Positions 1-6,200 of a stretch of DNA of 8,238 nt are shown piece after piece. The notes under the pieces are model-generated. The model was not told where the DNA came from and ran no database searches. It was given only the letters and a program-made list of their open reading frames with translations. A program made the translations under genes and the position numbers. Source of the stretch: Candidatus Multiplicimicrobium inquinatum (GTDB taxonomy: Bacteria > Omnitrophota > Omnitrophia > Omnitrophales > Aquincolibacteriaceae). The DNA is taken from assembly GCA_002344825.1 (NCBI GenBank), contig DDUN01000062.1, positions 1 to 8,238 on the forward strand. Reading direction: 5' to 3'. How positions within the stretch are numbered: position 1 is the first letter of the stretch; every line of letters begins with the position of its first letter.

Positions 1-630
1 CTTTTGATTACGGCCGGTCCCACGCGTGAAATGCTGGATCCCGTCCGTTTTATTTCTAATCTTTCGACCGGAGAGCTTGGCTATAAGCTTGCCCGGCTCG
101 CGGTTCAAAAAGGGTATGAAGTCACTTTGATCAGTGGTCCGACGGCTTTGAAGCCTGTTGCTGGTACGAAGCATGTGGCGGTTGTCAGCTCTGAAGATAT
201 GCGCTTGGCTTGTGTGAAGCACTTTAAAAAAAGCGATGCTTTGATTATGACTGCGGCAGTCGCTGACTTTACACCAGCAAAACAGGCTCGGCAAAAGATT
301 AAACGCCGTGAAACTCAATCCGTGGTTTTGAATCGCACCAAAGATATTTTGGCTGAACTGGGTCCGAAAAAAGGCAGCCGAATTGTGATTGGTTTTTGTT
401 TAGAAACCGAAAAGTGGCTAGAGTACGCCAAGTTAAAACTTCTTAAGAAAAAAATGACCGGAATCGTTGCAAACTATTATGAGCCCGGAAAAATTTGTCC
501 GTTCGGACATAATCCCATGACCTCCGTTTTTATGGATGCCGGATTACGCACTCAAAAGCATACGAACCTTTCCAAATCAGGCATGGCCAATAAAATTTTA
601 GGCTGGATGGAAGATTTGGCGGGGGCGTAA
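1..630 (+). CDS. coaB: Phosphopantothenate-cysteine ligase (CoaB), 3' part of gene
   Basis: Joins 4'-phosphopantothenate and cysteine in the cytoplasm, the second step from pantothenate towards coenzyme A. The gene enters the window already in frame (the codon before the TTG at 4 is CTT), so the true start lies upstream. Seen: TAGPTRE and DPVRFISN close to the start, matching the TAGGTRE/DPVRFISN nucleotide-binding signature; the family Asn (codon 58-60); AAVADF (253 onward); a KIKR stretch (295-306) matching the conserved KxKK lysine motif; NRTKDILAELG; and GFCLETE...IVAN. Odd: the usual N-x-S-S-G-K-M-G reads NLSTGELG, with Glu replacing Lys. In many bacteria this domain is the C-terminal half of bifunctional CoaBC. 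The cut edge prevents telling a fused from a standalone enzyme. Family assignment is firm; the fusion state is unknown. Confidence 0.93.
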   Translation, partial: LLITAGPTREMLDPVRFISNLSTGELGYKLARLAVQKGYEVTLISGPTALKPVAGTKHVAVVSSEDMRLACVKHFKKSDALIMTAAVADFTPAKQARQKIKRRETQSVVLNRTKDILAELGPKKGSRIVIGFCLETEKWLEYAKLKLLKKKMTGIVANYYEPGKICPFGHNPMTSVFMDAGLRTQKHTNLSKSGMANKILGWMEDLAGA

Positions 631-676
631 AAAAATCTTTGATTTTCAAAGCTGTCCTTATATCATAATCCCGATT

Positions 677-707
677 TTGACACTCTTTTGGGGTGTCGCC
701 GTCTAAT
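677..707 (+). promoter_or_regulatory. Candidate sigma70-type promoter for the lipoprotein-pfk pair
   Basis: A perfect TTGACA (677-682) is followed after 19 bases by TCTAAT (702-707), one mismatch from TATAAT. The spacer is two bases longer than ideal. It lies about 70 bases before the lipoprotein start, downstream of the coaB stop, so it could give this gene pair its own transcript. Prediction from consensus only. Confidence 0.4.
679..697 (+). other. Hairpin in the coaB-lipoprotein spacer
   Basis: GACACTC (679-685) pairs with GGGTGTC (691-697), seven pairs including one G-T, around a five-base TTTTG loop. No T-run follows directly, so it is a poor intrinsic terminator. It overlaps the candidate promoter spacer. 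A second small hairpin, CTTTGA/TCAAAG (637-651), sits just after the coaB stop, also without a T-run. Either could help end or process the coaB transcript. Confidence 0.35.
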
Positions 708-778
708 ATTTTGTGAATAAAAAGCCCTGGGTTTTTCGTCTTAATAGTAGAGTTTATTTTTAACGGAGGTTAAAGAGT

Positions 779-1246
779 ATGCGTGTTTATCAGAAATCAT
801 TAAGTGTTCTTTTTTCGTTTATGCTTCTTTTCAGCGGTTGCGCAACCGAATCCGGATCAATCGGTGAACGTGAGTCAGGTGCTTTGCTTGGCGCGGGATT
901 AGGCGCGGGTATCGGTGCTTTGGCCGGAGCCGCAACCGGAAACGCCGGTGTGGGGACCGCAATTGGTGCGGGAGCGGGTCTTTTAACGGGTGCTGTTGCG
1001 GGTGAAGCCGCGCGCCGTCAGAAAGAAAATACTAAGCGTGAAATTCGCCAGGAAATGATGCAGCAACAGTACCAGCCGCAATACGCGCCGCAGACTTATC
1101 AGCAGCCCGTACAGCAGCCGGTTTACAACCAAACCGCGCCGGCGCCTGAAATTCACACTAAGTATAATCCTCGGACAGGACAAACTTTTCCGGGAAGTTA
1201 TACCTTTGATCCTGCGACAGGCGAGCAGCTTAAGAATCTTCAGTAA
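779..1246 (+). CDS. Glycine-zipper outer-membrane-type lipoprotein
   Basis: A 155-residue envelope lipoprotein. ATG start preceded by GGAGG (765-769) with nine bases between. An N-terminal positively charged and hydrophobic segment ends in FSGC, a lipobox with Cys21 as the lipidation site. Ala follows the Cys, not the Asp that retains lipoproteins in the inner membrane, so outer-membrane sorting is expected if the Lol rule applies. Residues about 33-76 are a glycine zipper (repeated GxxxG, GAGLGAGIG, AGAATGNAG), as in SlyB/YMGG-type proteins, which may pack as a membrane hairpin. Residues 80-92 are charged and helical (ARRQKENTKREIRQE). About 94-118 is Gln/Pro/Tyr-rich. The tail has two similar short motifs, YNPRTGQ and FDPATGE. 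The exact function of this family is not known. The next gene starts 12 bases downstream in the same frame. Confidence 0.85.
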   Translation: MRVYQKSLSVLFSFMLLFSGCATESGSIGERESGALLGAGLGAGIGALAGAATGNAGVGTAIGAGAGLLTGAVAGEAARRQKENTKREIRQEMMQQQYQPQYAPQTYQQPVQQPVYNQTAPAPEIHTKYNPRTGQTFPGSYTFDPATGEQLKNLQ

Positions 1247-1258
1247 GCTCGGTACTTT

Positions 1259-2356
1259 TTGAAGCCCCAACAATCCTTTCGTGTCGGGATTTTGACTTCG
1301 GGAGGAGACTGTCCGGGGCTCAACGCGGTCATTCGTGCGGTTGTTAAGACTGCGCGGTGCACGTATGGGATGGAAGTGCTTGGGATCGAAGACGGCTACT
1401 TAGGTGTTATTGAGAAGCGCGGTCATTTGCTGGGCAGACATGATGTTTCAGGCATTTTGCATCAGGGCGGTACCATTTTAGGAACCGACAACCGAGCCAA
1501 CCCTTTTCGGGTTCCAGTTAAACGCGGCAAAAAAGTTATTTTTGAAGACCGCTCGGATGAAGCGGTGAAGCATTTGCACGAAATGGGTGTCGATGCTTTG
1601 ATCACGGTCGGAGGAGACGGAACGCTCTCGATTGCCAATAAGCTTTCCAAAAAGGGAGTGAAGGTTATCGGCATTCCCAAAACAATCGACAACGATTTGA
1701 GCTGTACGGATTACACGTTTGGTTTCGACACGGCTGTTTCGATTACCACGGAAGCTTTGGATCGTTTGCATACGACTGCCTCAGCGCATCATCGCGTTAT
1801 GATTCTTGAAGTGATGGGGCGGAATGCGGGCTGGATTGCGCTGTATGCTGGATCCGCCGGCGGCGCGGATGTGATTTTGATTCCTGAGATTCCGTTTGAT
1901 GTGGATAAAATTTGCAAAATCGTTACTGAGCGCTCATTGCATGGCAGGCGTTACTCTTTAATCGTGGTTGCTGAGGGCGCGATGGAAAGAGGCAAGAAAG
2001 CCGTTGAGAAAGCACCGGATAAACTTAATCCGTACCCGACTAAGTTAGGCGGGATAGGCGAGTATTTACGGCATCGCATTGAGAAGGTGACCGGGCTCGA
2101 AACCCGAGCCGCGAATTTGGGGCATATCCAGCGCGGGGGATCACCCACTCCGTACGATAGAAATTTAGGGACTTTGTTCGGCAAGACGGCTATGGATCTT
2201 GTTGCCAAAAAAAAATGGAATCATATGGTGGGCTATGTCGGTAATCAAATTAAATCGTTTACGATTGAAAAAGCAGTTAGCCGAATCAAAACTGTGCCTT
2301 TGAATCACCGCCTGATTGAAGCCGGAAAAGCAATTCATATTTGCTTTGGAAATTAG
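1259..2356 (+). CDS. pfkA: 6-phosphofructokinase, group III-like
   Basis: Phosphorylates fructose 6-phosphate to fructose 1,6-bisphosphate in cytoplasmic glycolysis. 365 residues. Seen: GGDCPGLNAVIR (15-26) for phosphate-donor binding; GGDGT (118-122); PKTIDND (140-146) with the catalytic Asp144; MGRNAGW (186-192) and QRGG (291-294) for sugar-phosphate binding. The Gly at 121 is the residue associated with ATP use (PPi enzymes usually have Asp), whereas Lys141 before TIDND is typical of the PPi/mixed-donor group. The donor is therefore most likely ATP but not settled. The TTG at 1259 is the only sensible start: the frame is closed by the lipoprotein stop just upstream, and the first in-frame ATG would remove the GGDCPG motif. 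No Shine-Dalgarno is visible, which suggests translational coupling to the lipoprotein gene. Confidence 0.95.
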   Translation: MKPQQSFRVGILTSGGDCPGLNAVIRAVVKTARCTYGMEVLGIEDGYLGVIEKRGHLLGRHDVSGILHQGGTILGTDNRANPFRVPVKRGKKVIFEDRSDEAVKHLHEMGVDALITVGGDGTLSIANKLSKKGVKVIGIPKTIDNDLSCTDYTFGFDTAVSITTEALDRLHTTASAHHRVMILEVMGRNAGWIALYAGSAGGADVILIPEIPFDVDKICKIVTERSLHGRRYSLIVVAEGAMERGKKAVEKAPDKLNPYPTKLGGIGEYLRHRIEKVTGLETRAANLGHIQRGGSPTPYDRNLGTLFGKTAMDLVAKKKWNHMVGYVGNQIKSFTIEKAVSRIKTVPLNHRLIEAGKAIHICFGN

Positions 2357-2417
2357 TTTGAATTGATTTTTTTCTTTAATTGAAATAGTTTTGTCAGGTT
2401 TTATTCGTTAGTTATCC

Positions 2418-2489
2418 GGCGCGGTAGCAAAGTGGTAATGCACGGCTCTGCAAAAGCTGTATTCGGGAGTTCGATTCTCCCCCGCGCCT
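2418..2489 (+). tRNA. tRNA-Cys (GCA)
   Basis: Full cloverleaf by eye: acceptor GGCGCGG (2418-2424) with CCGCGCC (2482-2488); anticodon stem CGGCT/AGCTG around loop CTGCAAA with anticodon GCA at 2450-2452; T stem GGGAG/CTCCC around TTCGATT. The discriminator is T2489, as expected for cysteine. CCA is not encoded, so a CCA-adding enzyme is needed. Confidence 0.96.
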
Positions 2490-2500
2490 CGCTACGTTTA

Positions 2501-2579
2501 GTCAGAATGGCTTAGCTCTCAAAATTCAGACAGCCAATGCTTCGCTTGGAACTCATTTTGAGAGCTAAGCCATTTTGAC
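2501..2579 (+). repeat. Long stem-loop E1, 11 bases after tRNA-Cys
   Basis: The arms 2501-2525 and 2555-2579 are inverted copies over 25 bases: 24 Watson-Crick pairs and one G-T at the fifth position. The 29-base loop holds CAGACAG (2527-2533), GCTTCGCT and GGAACTC (2548-2554), plus an inner hairpin CCAA-T-GC/GC-TTGG. The same loop motifs recur in the element after tRNA-Leu (2768-2829). No protein motif is seen. It could be a REP-like or miniature mobile repeat, a structured RNA, or a tRNA 3' processing or termination signal. Confidence 0.8.
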
Positions 2580-2595
2580 AGCACTACGCTGGAAC
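2577..2595 (+). repeat. Degenerate third copy of the stem-loop core
   Basis: GACAG (2577-2581), then CTACGCT, then GGAAC (2591-2595) follows the order and spacing of the E1/E2 core in shortened form. It overlaps the end of the E1 right arm and has no inverted arms of its own. Possibly a decayed copy or chance. Confidence 0.35.
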
Positions 2596-2598
2596 ATC

Positions 2599-2621
2599 GC
2601 AATTTGCTTATGGCAAATTGC
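2599..2621 (+). repeat. Perfect 9-bp hairpin
   Basis: GCAATTTGC (2599-2607) and GCAAATTGC (2613-2621) are perfect inverted copies around a TTATG loop. It lies between the two tRNA genes. There is no T-run after it, so it is not a standard terminator. Confidence 0.6.
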
Positions 2622-2628
2622 AGTTGGA

Positions 2629-2647
2629 ATTTTGCTGGCCGCAAAAT
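2629..2647 (+). repeat. Perfect 7-bp hairpin upstream of tRNA-Leu
   Basis: ATTTTGC (2629-2635) and GCAAAAT (2641-2647) pair around TGGCC. It ends 21 bases before tRNA-Leu. It is the last of three consecutive hairpins in the inter-tRNA spacer. Confidence 0.45.
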
Positions 2648-2668
2648 ACAATCGATATAAATCTTTGT

Positions 2669-2756
2669 GCCCGGGTGGCGAAATTGGCAGACGCAACGGA
2701 CTTAAAATCCGTCGGGAATTTAAACACCCATGCCGGTTCAATTCCGGCCCCGGGCA
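2669..2756 (+). tRNA. tRNA-Leu (UAA)
   Basis: A class II cloverleaf: acceptor GCCCGGG (2669-2675) with CCCGGGC (2749-2755); anticodon stem ACGGA/TCCGT with loop CTTAAAA and anticodon TAA at 2703-2705; a long variable arm closed by GGG/CCC, as leucine tRNAs have; T stem GCCGG/CCGGC around TTCAATT; discriminator A2756. CCA is not encoded. Confidence 0.96.
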
Positions 2757-2767
2757 TATTCCGCTTA

Positions 2768-2829
2768 TTTAAAACACCGCGGCTCAGACAGTCCTCGCTT
2801 TGCTGCGGAACTCGCCTCGGCATTTTAAA
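2768..2829 (+). repeat. Stem-loop E2, 11 bases after tRNA-Leu
   Basis: The arms 2768-2782 and 2815-2829 pair at 12 of 15 positions. The loop carries CAGACAG (2785-2791), GCTTTGCT and GGAACTC (2807-2813), the same motifs in the same order as E1. The inner part can also fold, TCC (2792-2794) with GGA (2807-2809). The arms are unrelated in sequence to the E1 arms. The spacers joining tRNA to element end in CGCTTA here and CGTTTA at E1. Confidence 0.7.
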
Positions 2830-2853
2830 AACGCTCCATTGAGGTTTTTTTAA

Positions 2854-2873
2854 AAAAATCCTTCCGGGTTTTT
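2854..2873 (+). terminator. Weak intrinsic terminator candidate
   Basis: AAAAATCC (2854-2861) pairs with GGGTTTTT (2866-2873) around a TTCC loop, eight pairs including one T-G, ending in five T. The G-C part is only two pairs, so it would be weak. A longer A/T palindrome (seven T then seven A, 2845-2858) precedes it. It may end the tRNA transcript. Confidence 0.4.
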
Positions 2874-3012
2874 CTGATGCACTTTCAGTTTTTCCCCGAT
2901 ATGCCAATCACCCCTTATGGCGATAATTAACGATATTATGAAAAAAACTTTAGAATTACTTTTTATAATGATTAAATTGTCATAAGTGTATTGTTTTAAA
3001 GTACTTACAAAT

Positions 3013-3041
3013 TTGACAAGAGTAGATTTGCCAGATAAACT
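3013..3041 (+). promoter_or_regulatory. Candidate promoter of the giant gene, with inverted repeat
   Basis: TTGACA (3013-3018), exactly 17 bases, then TAAACT (3036-3041, four of six matches to TATAAT). CAAGAGT (3017-3023) and ACTCTTG (3039-3045) are perfect inverted 7-mers that overlap the -35 and -10 boxes, an arrangement that could be an operator. Transcription would start near 3048, leaving a leader of about 90 bases. Confidence 0.5.
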
Positions 3042-3120
3042 CTTGTAGAGGCAATTTGAGCATGGTATTATTCTGTCCGCTCAATTAAATATTTTTTATG
3101 TTTGCGTTTATTGCCAAATT

Positions 3121-3128
3121 AGAAGGGG
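3121..3128 (+). promoter_or_regulatory. Ribosome binding site deciding the TTG start at 3136
   Basis: AGAAGGGG ends seven bases before TTG 3136. No ATG in this frame lies upstream (the frame closes at TAG 3046). The next in-frame ATG (3196) would delete most of the signal peptide. Confidence 0.7.
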
Positions 3129-3135
3129 ATCTAGC

Positions 3136-3207
3136 TTGAAAAAAATTACTTCATCCGCACTCGCTTTTTTACTGATCTTTAATCAGTTTCCCGGAATGTC
3201 TTTCGCC
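3136..3207 (+). other. Sec signal peptide of the giant protein
   Basis: 24 residues: two Lys after the start, a hydrophobic core (ALAFLLIF), then a polar end with MSFA before GTGD, fitting signal peptidase I (small residue at -1, Ser at -3). No lipobox Cys. Confidence 0.88.
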
Positions 3208-6200
3208 GGAACCGGAGATCAGAATTTCGAGCTTGATCCGATTGCGGGCTATCAGTCTGTCCGGACACTGGCAGATATTGAGCAACAGCAGAGCCAAAAC
3301 AGCTACCGTCCGTTGGTTTCGGAAGCGGAACAGGCTGATGCCTATGATTTTGAGAATATTTCACCGCTATCGCCGCCCAGCTCGCGTGATAGTGAGGAGT
3401 ATTTTTTTGATGATGCCGTTGCGCAATTTTCTCCTGATTATGCTTCCGCTGTTATTGTGAATAAATTAGAAGCAGCTGATTTAGAAAAACTGTTAAAAAT
3501 TGATCAAGAGATAGGCATTGCGGTGATTGAAGGAAAGATCGTGATGTTTACCAGCGGCTCTGAAAATGAAATTCGCGTTGTCCCGGCCGCCGCGGAACTT
3601 TTAAAGCAGTCTTCAATTATGATTCATACCCATCCTGAAGGCGAACGCGCTTACCCTAGTTTGACTGATTTTCAAGAAGCGGGTGAGCAGACTGAGTACG
3701 TTGTGACGACAAGCGGTGTCTGGGCTTACAACCATGATGGGCTCGTTTTTGATCAGCCGTTAACTTATGCTGAATTAGCTGATTTGATTGGTGCCGCGCA
3801 TGTCCCTGGCGCTTCATCTAAAGAAGCGCGCGATACTTTGAACCAATTTATTGTCGCTATCGACGAATACAATCAAAACCGTGAAATGGCAGAGGTATTG
3901 CGATCTGCCGGTGAAACAGTTTTACCTGGCAAGCCCGGATTAAGTGTTTTTAGCGGGGGTGGAGCGAGTGCCCCTAATCTTAACTTGCAGTCAGACACCA
4001 ATTTTAGTGTTCAGTTTAATGTGAGTACGCAGGGGAGTTACGCGGGGACGGCTATTAGCTTTGGGGCTGCGGGAGCAGACCTAGATGGGTTAGGCCCCAT
4101 TAAGTTTGGATTTAAGACAAACTTGAACTGTCATACTGCAACCGCGAATTGTTTTAAGGTTAACTTTGTAGATACCGCTGGGCGAGTAGCTTCTTTTTGG
4201 GTAAAGGGCGTTGCAGAAAACTCTTTTGAAGACTTTCAGTTTTCTAAGGCATCCATTTTGAATAAAAATGCGAATTTTCGCATGGATAAAGTTAAAGAAA
4301 TCGTGCTTGTTTTTGAATATTGGGACACACCGGACCAAATTGGAACCGTGCATGTCCAAACAGCAGGGCTTGATTTTAAACCCCAGATCGCATCGAATCC
4401 CGCTTTGACTTCGGCCCATGTGAGCCAATTGCCGGGTTTGTTTGATCGGGGGTCGTTTAATACTCGAATCACCAACGCAGGCGCAGCTGTCAATATTCCT
4501 CACACTTTAACTCAATCAAGCTCAAGTCTTGCAACGCTTGATTTTGATGTGTCTGATCAAAAGGCTTTTGCGGGGCTTGTCAGCTCTTTTGATGATTTTT
4601 CGACCGCAGGGACGGTAGAAACTGAAAATTTATCTGGTCTTTCCAGTTTGGTTGTTGGAGTCAAAATGAATGGCGGGACCGGCCATTCTGTTTTTGTTGA
4701 AGTTGAGGATATATTTGGTGCTAAGGATACCGTTGAGTTAACCGGCGTCAGCTCCGGAATGAAGTACTACAACATTGCGATGAGCAAGTTTCCCTATGTT
4801 AATAAAGCTTTTATTAAAAACATCAACTTTGTTGTGACCCATCAAAGCTTAACTGGATTTCGCGCCGGTGTTTTAACGGTTGATTTGGGCGGACATCCTT
4901 TTACCTCTACTCCCCAAGTTTTCGGCATTCCATTTGATCCTCAAACCGATACGACACAGCTGTCAACTTTTTCGCCAAACATCATCGCGGGACAAGGGAC
5001 CGTTGGAACAACATCAGGTGTTGCGACGAGTTCGATTAGTACAACCACACGAAGTGGGAATTCTTTGCGGGCATTTTATGTTGTAAATCGTCCAGAGGAC
5101 TTTCTTTTTATTCCGATCGGGGGTTATTTTGATACGAATAGTGCGTTTGTCGGAACTCCGCAGAATTTTGGTAATGAATTTAAGATGGGTTTGGCTGCCG
5201 GCCCCGCCGGAAAAGTAGTTAAAGTTGAAATTACCGATGTATCTGGAAAGAAATATATTTCTAATCTTGTTTTGACTGGGAGCGCTGCCCTTTACACGAT
5301 TCCGCTAACCGGACCCAATTTGCCAAGCGGTTTTCTGTCGACACAGATTGCAAATGTGGTTTTAGTTATTGATCGAGCTTCAACCGGGGAACCCTACCAC
5401 ACGGGAACAATGGATGCCTATGTGAATGGTTTGTATTATTTGCCGACTGTAACTTCAACAACGGATGCATTGACCGATTTTATGGGAGCGGCGGTAGCGA
5501 ACGCGGTTGAGCCCGCGGGATTTGATACGGTGATCGGGTTTACGCAGACAAGCGGTAATCAGTTTAGCTTTAATTACAACTTAGCGAATGGGACAGGGAA
5601 TAATCGCTGGGCAGCGGGGGTGATTGAATTAAACGCGCCGCGAGATTTAACGGTGCTTAACTCAAGCATTGTCTTAAGCGCCACGTCGACAACGGGGAAT
5701 TTTATCGTTGAAGTGCAAGATAATTCAGTGCCCGCGAAAGTGATCAAGCTTGTCGGCAGTAACGGGAAATTCATTATTACGAAAGCGATGTTGGATGCCG
5801 CGGCATTAACGCAGGGAGTTGTGGGATTTGATACGGCGAGTGTGAGCCGGGTGGTGTTTGTGGCTAATGACGCAGCGGATACAACCGGAACGATAACCGT
5901 GGGAGCAGCTAATTTAAAATTTATACCGAATGCGGTCGGTACCGGATTACCCGTTACCGACTTATCCGCTTTGAAGCCGAGCGTTGTTGCGCTTGAGCCT
6001 TGCGGACAAAATCAAAGTCCGTGTCTTCCGGCTTTAGGGTCTTTGGATACGGTTCAGAATTTTACACAGACCGGCGCGACACAGATTGATTTTGATTTTA
6101 ATTTGAATAATGGTATCGCGGGCGCGGGGGATGCGCGTCGTTATGCCGGAGCGCAGATTTTATTTGATACCGGAAAACGTTTGTCCATTCCGGCGGGCGG

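Larger units (their letters stand above)
2757..3135 (+). other. AT-rich non-coding region before the giant gene
   Basis: 379 bases with no convincing gene. In order it holds stem-loop E2 (2768-2829), a T/A tract, a weak terminator-like hairpin (2854-2873), a GCCA/TGGC imperfect palindrome (about 2902-2920), a very AT-rich stretch (2920-3010), the promoter at 3013-3041, a leader of about 90 bases, and the ribosome binding site of the giant gene. Confidence 0.7.

Noticed and set aside
983..1273. 96-codon minus-strand frame across the lipoprotein
   Set aside because: Antisense to a well-supported gene; basic, low-complexity protein arising from Gln/Gly-rich codons of the other strand.
2501..2829. 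CRISPR array
   Set aside because: Copies are too few, not evenly spaced, and the shared part is the loop, not a repeat separated by unique spacers.
2418..2829. Integrated element using a tRNA as attachment site
   Set aside because: No repeated tRNA 3' end and no integrase gene in the window.
2575..2907. Several 65-99 codon frames on both strands over the tRNA-Leu region
   Set aside because: They read through a clear tRNA and hairpins. The minus-strand protein part GIEPAWVFKFPTDFKSVA is the familiar false translation of a tRNA-Leu.
2938..2985. 15-codon frame ATG AAA AAA ACT ... TAA as a leader peptide
   Set aside because: No good ribosome binding site, lies upstream of the better promoter at 3013, and AT-rich sequence gives such frames easily.
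4090..4503. 137-codon minus-strand frame
   Set aside because: Lies wholly inside the giant gene opposite modules R1 and R2, with no ribosome binding site or recognisable domain.
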